A stretch of DNA of 10,240 bases from contig CP070687.1 in assembly GCA_020353115.1 (NCBI GenBank), forward strand, positions 2,785,284 through 2,795,523, written 5' to 3'. The notes beneath the pieces were generated by a model. The model was not told where the DNA came from. It saw only the letters and a program-made list of their open reading frames with translations, and did not search any database. The stretch comes from Bacteroidales bacterium (GTDB lineage: Bacteria > Bacteroidota > Bacteroidia > Bacteroidales > VadinHA17). A program made the translations under genes and the position numbers. Below, one piece after another: positions 1 to 8,600 of this stretch. How positions within the stretch are numbered: position 1 is the stretch's first letter; each line of letters starts with the position of its first letter.

Positions 1-1452
1 TATTTCTACAGTGAACGAACCAAAAGTGGAAACTGGTCCCTGCCTGTTAACCTGGGGTATCCGGTCAGTACAACCGATGATGATAAGTTTATCTCCCCGC
101 TCGGAAAGGGGGATACGGTATATTATGCACACTATGAACGGGAAAATCCAGGAGAAAAATCCATTTACCGGCTGATCCTCCGTTCGGAAAAACCTCCGCA
201 AGGAATTTCATTGCGCGGAACGGCCCGTCTGAAGGATTCGAATATTGAGCTGGATTCTACCATTATGGTCAGCCTGATAGACACGGTTAGCGGTGAAACT
301 ATTGGAACGGTACAACCGGATCGCGAAACCGGCAAATATGAATTTTTGGTACCCCCGGGGAATTATCAGCTGGTATATACATCCCCGGGTTACGAAACCC
401 AGATACATCACCTCTCAGTCAACAAGGACTTTCATTCCAGGGATGTTGCCGTAAATACAAGACTGGTTCCGGAAGAGATTGCCAAAGGCAGGTACCTCTT
501 TATACAAAACATCTATTTTGAATTTGATGATTTCTCCCTTTCGAGGGATGAACGGCTGAAACTGGAAAGAATCTCTTCGTTCATGCATGAATACCCCGAA
601 CTTGATTTTGAAGTGATCGGGTATACGGACACGGTTGGAAGTAAAGCCTATAATTACCAGTTATCCGGGAGGAGGGCAAATTCGGTTGCTGCCTACCTTT
701 TCAATAAAGGGATAACAAAAGAACGTCTCCTAACCAAAGGGATTGGTGAAATTATGGCCATTTCCAGGGATCAATACCGGGAAATTGAGGATCTGAATGA
801 TCCCAGATACTATCGACGGGTAGAAATCAAGATTCTTAAATCGGATTTGCTTACGGAAATTCGCGAAGAGATAGAAATTCCGGAATATTTGAGGCCCAGG
901 AATGCCCTGAATTATTCCGTTATCGTTATTAAAGTTGAGGAAAAACTGCCGGAAGACTTCTTTGACCGTTATGATATGGAAGAGTTACGTTACATTCGTG
1001 AACAACCGGTCAGTGATGGCTTTATCTATACGCTCGGGAGTTTTGCACAAAAACAACGGGCCGTAGGGTTGCTGGGAGAATTACGTGAGGTGGGATTCGA
1101 TGAAGCCCGCGTTGTTGATCAACACGAACTTTCTGATATAGTTGTTGGCCAGGACCCGGATCCGGGATTCTTCAACCGCCCGGAAAAAATTACAGAGATC
1201 CCTTTTTATACCATACAGATCTTCGCGTTAAAAAATCCCCCGAATCCTAGCATATTCAGAGGAAGGAACGATATTCTCTCCTTTGAATGTCTCGATGGCT
1301 TTATCCGGTATTGTATCGGCAAATATCAGGGATATTCCAAAGCACTGACTGCCCTGCCTGTTATCAGGGAGGAATGGTACCGCGACGCCTTTATCCAGGA
1401 ACTTTCACGCCTTGAAAAGGGATTACCCCCGGGATGGGAGGAAGATCAATAA
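1..1452 (+). CDS. OmpA-family outer-membrane protein with PD40-like, CRD-like and tandem SPOR-like domains (5' partial)
   Basis: The frame is open from the first base, so the gene starts upstream; a TTG at 211 is internal and is not the start. The visible 483 residues begin with the end of a PD40/WD40-like propeller (about 1-60; NLGYPVSTTDDDKFISP, then VYYAHYE). A carboxypeptidase-regulatory-like domain follows (about 70-140; YEFLVPPGNYQLVYTSPGYE), then an OmpA C-terminal domain (about 165-280) with FEFD at 173-176 and the GYTD...LSGRRA signature. D210 and R225 have the 15-residue spacing of the peptidoglycan-binding Asp/Arg pair of E. coli OmpA. Two degenerate SPOR-like repeats follow (about 294-383, with FIYTLGSFAQKQRAVGLL; about 401-470, with FYTIQIFALKNP). 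Domain order up to OmpA resembles PorE of the type IX secretion system, but many Bacteroidota OmpA proteins share it. Inferred role: periplasmic anchoring of an outer-membrane complex to peptidoglycan. The gene converges on the alanine racemase gene. Confidence 0.88.
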   Translation, partial: YFYSERTKSGNWSLPVNLGYPVSTTDDDKFISPLGKGDTVYYAHYERENPGEKSIYRLILRSEKPPQGISLRGTARLKDSNIELDSTIMVSLIDTVSGETIGTVQPDRETGKYEFLVPPGNYQLVYTSPGYETQIHHLSVNKDFHSRDVAVNTRLVPEEIAKGRYLFIQNIYFEFDDFSLSRDERLKLERISSFMHEYPELDFEVIGYTDTVGSKAYNYQLSGRRANSVAAYLFNKGITKERLLTKGIGEIMAISRDQYREIEDLNDPRYYRRVEIKILKSDLLTEIREEIEIPEYLRPRNALNYSVIVIKVEEKLPEDFFDRYDMEELRYIREQPVSDGFIYTLGSFAQKQRAVGLLGELREVGFDEARVVDQHELSDIVVGQDPDPGFFNRPEKITEIPFYTIQIFALKNPPNPSIFRGRNDILSFECLDGFIRYCIGKYQGYSKALTALPVIREEWYRDAFIQELSRLEKGLPPGWEEDQ

Positions 1453-1895
1453 GGCTGCAAAAAGTATGTTGGCTACCGTTTACCACAGAATTCAGACTTT
1501 CTGATTTACATCCTCTCTGCCTGCCAGCCACAGGCTGGCGGCTGGCAAGGTTCACCGTAGCTTGTTGCGGAATGAAAGTCCAAAGATCGATCAGGATTAA
1601 ATACCAATTCATTGCATTTTTATTGTTCATTAACGAAATCCGTTGCGATAATCAAATTCGTTAAAGGGATAATAAGAACTGTTCCTCAAAGGGAATTTCG
1701 AATCGGACAGCAATACTTTAACAGAGATTGATTAAAACAAATGATCCATGGATGCCAATTCCCGGAGTCGGCCAGAAGCTCCGAAACCAAACCCCAAATA
1801 TTTTTTTAGTTGGAATTTCAATGGCAGATAACTTTTAGGGCTTAATACTGAGATTCATACTCCGTTATACGGTTTATGCTGTTGATAATTCATTG
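1453..1895. other. Non-coding gap between convergent genes
   Basis: This 443-bp stretch lies between two convergent genes. Short ORFs crossing it have no recognisable domain. It holds a GC-rich nested hairpin near its left end (1522-1547) and an 8-bp inverted repeat, TTAACGAA at 1630-1637 and TTCGTTAA at 1657-1664. The remainder, from about 1665, is AT-rich with no gene, tRNA or clear terminator that I can see. Confidence 0.6.
1522..1547. repeat. Nested GC-rich inverted repeat (REP-like or weak terminator)
   Basis: TGCCAGCC at 1522-1529 pairs with GGCTGGCA at 1540-1547 (8 bp, 10-nt loop). The same left arm can instead pair as GCCAGCC (1523-1529) with GGCTGGC (1533-1539) around a 3-nt ACA loop. 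Two copies of GGCTGGC thus compete for one partner. It lies 70 bp past the OmpA-family stop codon and has no T-run, so a classical intrinsic terminator is unlikely. A short dispersed palindromic repeat is the alternative, which needs the rest of the genome to decide. Confidence 0.5.
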
Positions 1896-3110
1896 TTAAT
1901 TATAAATCTTCGGCAACAGGGGATTCATCCCGATCAGGATCTTGTACACCGATGTACCTGCCCGGGAGGCAACCTCTTCCACGGTGATCTCCCGATTGCC
2001 CTGTTGACCAAACATAACCACTTCATCATACATATCAACCCTTTCCAGACCCGATACATCAACGGTAAAATGGTTGGCAGTGACCAGTCCGATAACCGGA
2101 CATCGTTTGCCACGTATCAATACATCACCTTTATCCCCCGCCTGGTAGGGATAACCATCCGAATACCCGGTGGGAATTGTGGCGACAAGGGTTTCTTTTA
2201 ATGCCGTATATGAGCGGTGGTATGAAATCGAATCGCCCTTTCGAAGCATTTTCAAATAAACAATTCGTGATTTTAACGACATGGCGGGCTTCAGGTCGAT
2301 TTCCCGTTCTTCAAATGCCCGGGTGGAGGGATACTGGCCGTAAATGGCAATGCCTGGCCGCACCATGTCCAGGTAACTTTCGGGAAAGGAGATCATACCT
2401 GCACTGCTGGCTGCATGCCGGATACCTGTCTCTATCCCTTTGTTCTTAGCCGATTCACAAACTTCAAGAAAACGGGAAAGCTGAACCCGGTCGAATTCCT
2501 GGTCTTCCGTGAAGGGGGTGAAGATACCGTCGATCCGGATCCCTTTTGTATCGGCGATCTTTTCAATCAATGGTAAAGCCCTGTAATACGGAACGCCTAC
2601 CCTCCCCAGTCCGGTATCGATCTTTATATGTACCGGCGCCGTCTTGTCCTCTGTTTGAGCAGCCTCTGCAAGCCATATGAAATTATCGTTATAAACCGAT
2701 TGAATGATTTTTAATGCCACTATCCGTTTTGCTTCTTCCCGGGAATACGGACCGAAATTCAGCAGCGGAATCCGGATGCCATTCTCTCTGAGAATAAGTG
2801 CTTCCGCGGTTTTTCCAACGGCCAGGGCATCCACATTCTGTTTTTCAAGGTACCTTGCCATTTCCAGCAAACCGTGTCCGTAAGCATTAGCTTTAATAAC
2901 AGCCATAACCGGTCGGTTACCGACCCGTTGTTTTATTTGAGCAGTATTCCAGGCAATATTATCCATATTGACCTCCAGCCAGGGATCGGCTGTTTGGCCG
3001 CGACCTGTTATATGCTCTTTTACAGGCTTATTGGCAACCGACAATGAATTTAATGATTTCATTACCAGAGGTGATGCTGCCATGGCTCTGAAAAAATTCC
3101 TTCTGTTCAT
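1896..3110 (-). CDS. alr: Alanine racemase family PLP enzyme with twin-arginine leader
   Basis: Fold-type III PLP racemase of 404 residues; the family interconverts L- and D-alanine, and some exported members act on other amino acids. K73 in VIKANAYGHG is the predicted PLP lysine and Y301 in SYHRSYTA the second catalytic base. K163 and R170 in KIDTGLGRVG match the conserved Lys/Arg pair of the family. RPGIAIYG (251-258) and the HAASSAG segment (232-238) are also typical. The N-terminus, MNRRNFFRAMAASPLVM, is a plausible Tat signal absent from ordinary cytoplasmic Alr, so a periplasmic location is inferred. The usual GRVCMDQ motif reads GLVTANH at 341-347, which may change substrate range. The gene starts 35 bp after the SDR stop, so the two may be cotranscribed. 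A broad-specificity amino-acid racemase is the main alternative to strict alanine racemase. Confidence 0.9.
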   Translation of the reverse strand: MNRRNFFRAMAASPLVMKSLNSLSVANKPVKEHITGRGQTADPWLEVNMDNIAWNTAQIKQRVGNRPVMAVIKANAYGHGLLEMARYLEKQNVDALAVGKTAEALILRENGIRIPLLNFGPYSREEAKRIVALKIIQSVYNDNFIWLAEAAQTEDKTAPVHIKIDTGLGRVGVPYYRALPLIEKIADTKGIRIDGIFTPFTEDQEFDRVQLSRFLEVCESAKNKGIETGIRHAASSAGMISFPESYLDMVRPGIAIYGQYPSTRAFEEREIDLKPAMSLKSRIVYLKMLRKGDSISYHRSYTALKETLVATIPTGYSDGYPYQAGDKGDVLIRGKRCPVIGLVTANHFTVDVSGLERVDMYDEVVMFGQQGNREITVEEVASRAGTSVYKILIGMNPLLPKIYN

Positions 3111-3145
3111 GATTTATATTATAATTTCCTGATTCAGAACTTGAG

Positions 3146-4021
3146 TTAATTGGTTTTTTGCTTCCGGATCAAACTTTTAATAATAAAATCGGCCCACCTG
3201 ACAGGTATTAATTCAAGGATCACCCGGAATTTGTCCGGTTTCACGGAATAGCGGATCTTCGGTTTTTTTCTGGTTATCGCTTTATGGATAGTCCTGGCCA
3301 GTATACCGGGATCAGCGGCTTTCTCATATTCCCGGGTCGACAGTTGCAGGGCAATGGAAAGGTTTTCCTTAAAGAATATGGAATTTTGCCGGGCATTGGC
3401 AAACAGGTTTCCAATCTCTTGTGTAAAGCCTGTTTTAAAAGGTCCCGGCCGGATTTTGATTACGGGAATATTCAGAAGGCTTAATTCACGGCGCAGTGCA
3501 TCCGAGTAAGCTTCCAGTGCATGCTTGCTGAGGGCATAGGGTCCGTTGAAAGGAGCGGCAGTCTGCCAGCCCGTCTCGGATGAAATATTGATGATACGTC
3601 CGCTGTGTTTTACCAGTAACGGAAGAAATTTCCGGTTTGTCCTGTACGCACCGAGAAGGTTGATGTCCAATATCCGTTCGATCTCCTTTGCCGGCAGTTC
3701 GGCCACGGAACCCAGGATCAGTATCCCGGCAAGGTTTACTATTGCATCGAGTCCGTCCGTCATACCGGATACCTTGTTAAAAGCCATATTTACCGAATTT
3801 TCATCGGTGATATCCATGAAAACAGGTGTAATGCCCGGTTGTTTTTCCAGTTTGTGCAGTCCTGCCTGATCGTTATCCGCAGCATATATGTGCCAGCCTT
3901 TATTTGCCAGGTAGAGGGCGGTATGCTTTCCCAGTCCCCCGGCTCCACCGGTAATCAGTACCTGTTTCACAGATATGGATATATTATCCGGGACAGGTAT
4001 GGCCATACCATCGTATTGCAT
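3146..4021 (-). CDS. Short-chain dehydrogenase/reductase (classical SDR)
   Basis: This 291-residue protein has the classical SDR motifs: a TGGAGGLG nucleotide-binding loop at 24-31, D70 in the FMDITD segment, NLAG at 96-99, N121, catalytic Ser in ISSETG (147/148), and Y162/K166 in YALSK. RPGPFKTGF (191-199) follows as in the family. It should carry out NAD(P)(H)-dependent oxidation or reduction of an alcohol or ketone; the substrate cannot be read from the sequence. The C-terminal tail (about 255-291) is basic and hydrophobic, as in SDRs acting on lipid-like substrates, so peripheral membrane association is possible. The start is uncertain: M1 and M6 are both possible, neither has a clear ribosome binding site, and the Rossmann strand begins only at about residue 18. 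It lies 74 bp after the oxidoreductase gene and 35 bp before alr on the same strand. Confidence 0.9.
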   Translation of the reverse strand: MQYDGMAIPVPDNISISVKQVLITGGAGGLGKHTALYLANKGWHIYAADNDQAGLHKLEKQPGITPVFMDITDENSVNMAFNKVSGMTDGLDAIVNLAGILILGSVAELPAKEIERILDINLLGAYRTNRKFLPLLVKHSGRIINISSETGWQTAAPFNGPYALSKHALEAYSDALRRELSLLNIPVIKIRPGPFKTGFTQEIGNLFANARQNSIFFKENLSIALQLSTREYEKAADPGILARTIHKAITRKKPKIRYSVKPDKFRVILELIPVRWADFIIKSLIRKQKTN

Positions 4022-4096
4022 TGAGAGGTATATGAGTTATCCCGAAACGCCCCGGGTCAATGAATAAAAAACATGGAATATCGTGTCTCGGCAAGG

Positions 4097-5572
4097 TCAG
4101 AATGCCCAGCCTTCACGGTATGTATGGTTTATCCATTCGTTTGCTGAATCCAGTGCACTTACCTCCTGCCATCCTCGTCTTGATCCGGCGGAACTTCCTG
4201 CCTGGCTTCGGTACCTGAGCTTATCTTCCGCACCGATGTTTGTAATTTTCATATTCCCACCGTCCCATTTCAGTTTCCGGTTCAGTTGTTGCAGGCGTAT
4301 GGCCAGGTTTCCCATAAGCACCATTTCGGATAGCGGTCCGGAGTAATCAAAACTGGCGCAGGGATCACTTCGGTTTTCCGGGCTCTCCTTACATGCTCTT
4401 ACCCAGTCCATTTCGTGTCTTCCGCCACCAAGCGGATGATCGGGGATCCGATCGACCGTCTCTTCGGGTTCGGGGAATTCACGATCCTGAGGAAGCAGTT
4501 TATAATCACCGCCATAATTGCTGCAAATGATCTTTCCTTTTGTACCGATGAAAAGGTTTCCTCCTCCGGGGCTTCCCAAGGATTCTCCGTCGGGAAGTTC
4601 TTCAGGACGCGGAGGCAGCAATCCGCCGTCGGACCATGTTACTTTAACTTCCGGCATGGCAAGTTTCGGAAGGTCTTTCCGTGCCGGGAAGGTATATTCA
4701 ATCTGTGATGCTATAGGCGGGCTTTCATTGTTGACGGGACTTGAGCTGGCCTCAACGGCTACCGGATAGCCTAATTTCAGTGAATAGAATACGAGATCCA
4801 GTACGTGGCATCCCATATCTCCCAAGGCTCCCGTACCGAAATCCCACCATCCTCTCCAATTCCAGGGTGTATATGCGGGATGGTACGGACGCCATGGAGC
4901 CGGGCCCAGGAAGAGATCCCACTCCAGGGTTTCCGGGATTTCCGCTTTTTCGGCAGGTCGGTCAAGCCCCTGTGGCCATATAGGACGGTTTGTCCAGGTA
5001 TGGACCTTCCGGATCTCCCCGATGGTACCGTTCCAGATGTACTCGGCAACTTTCCGGACATTGTCGTTCGAATGACCTTCGATCCCCATCTGGGTTGCCA
5101 GGTTGTACTTCTTTGCGGCAAGAGTAAGCTGTCGGGATTCCCAGACCGAGTGGGTTAATGGCTTCTGCACATATACATGTTTACCTGCCTGCATGGCCAG
5201 CATTGCCGGAATCGTATGAGTATGATCGGGTGTGGCAATCATACAGGCATCAATATCCTTCTGCTCTTCAATCATCCGCCGATAATCTTTCCATTTTCCG
5301 GCTTTAGGATACTCCTTGAACACAGGTGCTGCATAATCCCAATCCACATCACAAAGAGCGACGATATTCTGTCCTTTCATGTTCCTGAGGTTAACTGCTC
5401 CTTTACCGCCTATCCCTATACCTGCAATATTCAGTTTGTCACTGGGAGGGATATGCCCGAACCCGCTAACCACATGACCGGGAAGGATGGTAAGTCCAAC
5501 AGCCGTAGCAGCCGAACGGCCTATAAAGGCTCTTCGGGAAAGGTGATTCATTTGTGATCGCTTTGATTTCAT
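4097..5572 (-). CDS. Tat-exported Gfo/Idh/MocA family oxidoreductase
   Basis: NAD(P)-dependent sugar-type dehydrogenase of 491 residues. A twin-arginine signal, SRRAFIGRSAATAVGLTILP, lies at 12-31; M8 (start at 5551) would give a more usual leader length than M1. The Rossmann motif GIGIGGKG is at 51-58, ATPDHTH at 113-119 and the catalytic-lysine motif at 136-138, reading QKP rather than the common EKP (K137). The C-terminal domain contains GALGDMGCHVLDL (248-260), with D252 and H256 as probable active-site residues. Family members oxidise or epimerise sugars, inositols and sugar derivatives; Tat-exported members are common in Bacteroidota and Planctomycetota, and a few relatives are GH109 glycosidases. 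The substrate is unknown. Between MKITN (441-445) and DSANEWINHTYREGW (475-489), which are normally nearly continuous in this subfamily, sits an Arg/Ser/Gly-rich insert of about 29 residues. The gene begins 80 bp after the sensor phosphatase stop. Confidence 0.9.
   Translation of the reverse strand: MKSKRSQMNHLSRRAFIGRSAATAVGLTILPGHVVSGFGHIPPSDKLNIAGIGIGGKGAVNLRNMKGQNIVALCDVDWDYAAPVFKEYPKAGKWKDYRRMIEEQKDIDACMIATPDHTHTIPAMLAMQAGKHVYVQKPLTHSVWESRQLTLAAKKYNLATQMGIEGHSNDNVRKVAEYIWNGTIGEIRKVHTWTNRPIWPQGLDRPAEKAEIPETLEWDLFLGPAPWRPYHPAYTPWNWRGWWDFGTGALGDMGCHVLDLVFYSLKLGYPVAVEASSSPVNNESPPIASQIEYTFPARKDLPKLAMPEVKVTWSDGGLLPPRPEELPDGESLGSPGGGNLFIGTKGKIICSNYGGDYKLLPQDREFPEPEETVDRIPDHPLGGGRHEMDWVRACKESPENRSDPCASFDYSGPLSEMVLMGNLAIRLQQLNRKLKWDGGNMKITNIGAEDKLRYRSQAGSSAGSRRGWQEVSALDSANEWINHTYREGWAF
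4151..4237 (-). other. In-frame insert within the oxidoreductase C-terminus
   Basis: These 87 bases encode residues about 446-474 (centre RSQAGSSAGSRRGWQEV). The flanking residues, MKITN and SANEWINHTYREGW, belong together in the relatives I remember, so the stretch looks inserted without breaking the frame. It is GC-rich compared with flanking DNA, carries CCTGCC twice (from 4167 and from 4197) and includes a short interrupted palindrome around GGCGGAACTTCCTGCC. Its composition differs from the rest of the protein. A protein-coding palindromic element is one explanation; a lineage-specific loop is another. Boundaries are estimates. Confidence 0.5.
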
Positions 5573-5652
5573 AGTATGAGAATTTAGGTTATTCTTAAAA
5601 TGGGAAATTCATTACTTTATATCGTATGTACAGCTTTCGAAGCAAACAGGTA

Positions 5653-8600
5653 TCAAATCCTAAATCCGATTATGACGATATCGTCAACCTGTTCATATTC
5701 AGCTTTCCATTCCATGTGGGTCTTTAGCAGAATCTCCCTCTGTTCATCCATGGTTTTATCCCTGATCCTGAAAAGGAGCTCTCTCAGCCGTTTGTATTTG
5801 AACTTCTTGCCCTCCGGTCCTCCAAACTGGTCCGCATACCCATCGGAAAAAATATAAAAAGAATCCCCGGGCATAACAGGAATGTCATGGTGGGTAAACC
5901 GGTTCATTTTTGCATGAATGGCGACAGGCATCCTGTTTCCCTTGATCTCCTTTACTTCTTTCTTGTTTACCAGATACAGCGGATTGTTGGCACCGGCAAA
6001 TGAAAGCTTTTTGGATTTGGTGTCAAGGGTGCAGATTGCCATATCCATTCCGTCTTTCGATCCCGATTCGATTCTCCTTTGTTTCAAATGTTTAATAACG
6101 TTTTCACGGAGGGTATTCAGAATTTTGTCGGGTGATACGACCTGATCTCTTTCAACGATTTCATTCAGAAAGGTTATGCCCAGCAGGCTCATAAATGCTC
6201 CCGGAACTCCATGCCCGGTGCAGTCGGCCGCGACAATAATCAGTGATCCGTCTTTTTGTTTTATCCAGTAAAAATCACCACTGACAATATCTTTTGGGAG
6301 GTTGAGGATAAACGAATCAACCATGAAATCCTGCAATATTTTTTCCGATGGCAATACCGCTTCCTGTATTCTCTTTGCATACCTTATGCTGTCGGTGATG
6401 TCAATATTCTTCTTTTCAATGATCTCCTTCTGCAAGGTAATCTCTTCATTTGCCTCCTCCAGAAACCTGTTTTTTTGTTCAATCTCGGATTTTTGACGCC
6501 TGATTTCAACCGTCCGTTCCTCGACTTTCTGTTCAAGGATATGCTTTTCCCGTATGAGTTTTCTTTCACGATACTTGATATACGCGATGATGCCAATGAT
6601 GATTATTAGTACCATTAATGTAATGAACCAAAACGTCTGATAGAAGGGTGGCTTAATGGTAAACCGGAACTCAAAGGATTCTTCATTCCAGATGCCTTCT
6701 TCGCTCATGGCAATTGCCATGAAGGTATAGTCGCCCGGAGAGATTCCTGAAAAGGTTTGTATTGGTAATTGCCATGCCGGTGACCACTCTTTATCCTGGG
6801 GATCAAGCCTGTATTTGTATCTGACAGCATCCGGATTGCTCAGGGAAATGCCTGACAATTTGAACGTGAGATGGTTTTTGTGATACGGAAGTTTCAGGTC
6901 GATTGGTAAGAAAAACCAGGGAGAGATACTATCCGCTTCAGAAGACCAATCGATATTCATGTAGGACAAGCTAAGTTCGCCAAGGTGAATAACGGGCGGC
7001 CTCGGATTAATCTTTTCTACCGACGGATCATACCGCGTAAGGCCTTTAACGGTGCCAAACCAGATACATCCATCCCTGTCCCTGTAAATGGAGTTCATAT
7101 TATTTTCAATACCGAAAAACCCGTTTGATTTATTGTAACTCTTAACGTTTACAATATTCAGATCCGTATCCAGAGTCAGTTTATCGAATCCCTTGTTTGT
7201 TCCGACCAAAAGCGTTCTGTCATCCTGAAAAACCAGAGAGAGAATGTCATTCGAACTCAACAATGTATCTCTGGCAATTTCATGTATCGGTTTTTCTTCC
7301 GACGTGGAAGCGTCATACCTGTAAAGTCCTCCGCCATATGTTCCTATCCAGATATTCCCCTGACCATCTTCCGAGAGAGCATAAACCTGTTTATGATTCA
7401 GTCCTTCCACTTCATCGAAGGTTTGCATCTGGCTCTCCCGGAACCGTACAAGACCGTCATAGGTGCCGATCCAGATATTTCCGTCTCCGTCTTCAATAAT
7501 GGTTTGTATATCGTTATGTGGAAGTATCTCAAAATTATCTCCTGTTATAGCAAAGAACCCTGTTCCGTCAAAACGGCTGATCCCGTATTTGGTGCCACAC
7601 CATACAATGCCCTGTTTATCAGCTAAAATGAAATTAATCTGGTTATTCGTCAAACCGTCATCGGTCGTGTAGCTGGTAAATACTTCTCCGTTGAATACAG
7701 AAATTCCATGTTCCATTGTTCCGATCCACAGGTTACCGTTACGGTCAAATGAGAGGGAATTCAGATAATTGTCCGGCAATCCGTCTTCCGTTGTATAGGT
7801 TTTAAAATCCAATTTGTTGCCGGTATAGGTCATTTTAACTAATCCGCTTCCCCTGGTGGCCAGCCAGAAATCCCCGTTGCTGTCCTGTTCAATGTCGAAA
7901 ACCAGGTCTGCGGGGAGGCCTTCTTCTTCCGTGAAATGGGAAAAGTGATCGCCGATCAGCCTGGCAAGTCCCTTATTAATGGTCCCCGCCCATATATTTT
8001 TTTCCATATCTTCCAGCAAACAAAAAACCTGGTTATCGGGAAAGCCCTCCTTATCCGAGTATTCTTTGAATCCGGTTTCATCCAGCCTGAGAATTCCGGA
8101 TTTATCCGTAGCAAACCAGAGACGCTCTTTTGTGTCGCGCATAATATCCCAGACAATATCGTCTGCAAGTCCGCCGGACGTGTTATACACAGTTATGGAC
8201 CCGGGATCGGATTCTGTAAATCCTTCAAGCCTGAAAGTTCCTGTACCCCAGGTTCCGAACCAGAGATTTCCTTCATTGTCTTCTTCAATGCTGGTGATAT
8301 TATCACCCGGAATAATCCCGCCGAATAAATGAATGACATCCAGGATCTCTTCATTATCAAACGATACGATATATATACCTTCAGTGAAGGTGGCCAGCCA
8401 GAGACGGTTATACCGGTCTTCATAAATATCAAATATCAGATATGCATTTAAACCTTCGCGATAGGAATAGGTCTTAACACGGACGGAATCATTCATGCCG
8501 AAGACCTCGATTCTGTTCAGACCCTGGTCTGTTCCTGCCCATATATGATTTTCAGAGTCCTCAAGTAAACTAAGTACCTGGTTCCCCAGCAAACCGGTCG

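Noticed and set aside
211..1452. A 413-residue protein starting at 211
   Set aside because: The start would be a TTG inside a frame that is open back to base 1 and encodes clear propeller-type sequence upstream, so the gene is larger and truncated by the window edge.
4805..5158. Plus-strand frames opposite the oxidoreductase gene
   Set aside because: They are antisense shadows of a gene with well-conserved motifs and show no domain of their own.
7197..8332. Overlapping plus-strand frames opposite the sensor phosphatase
   Set aside because: They arise from the repeated propeller codons on the other strand; no start signals or domains support them.
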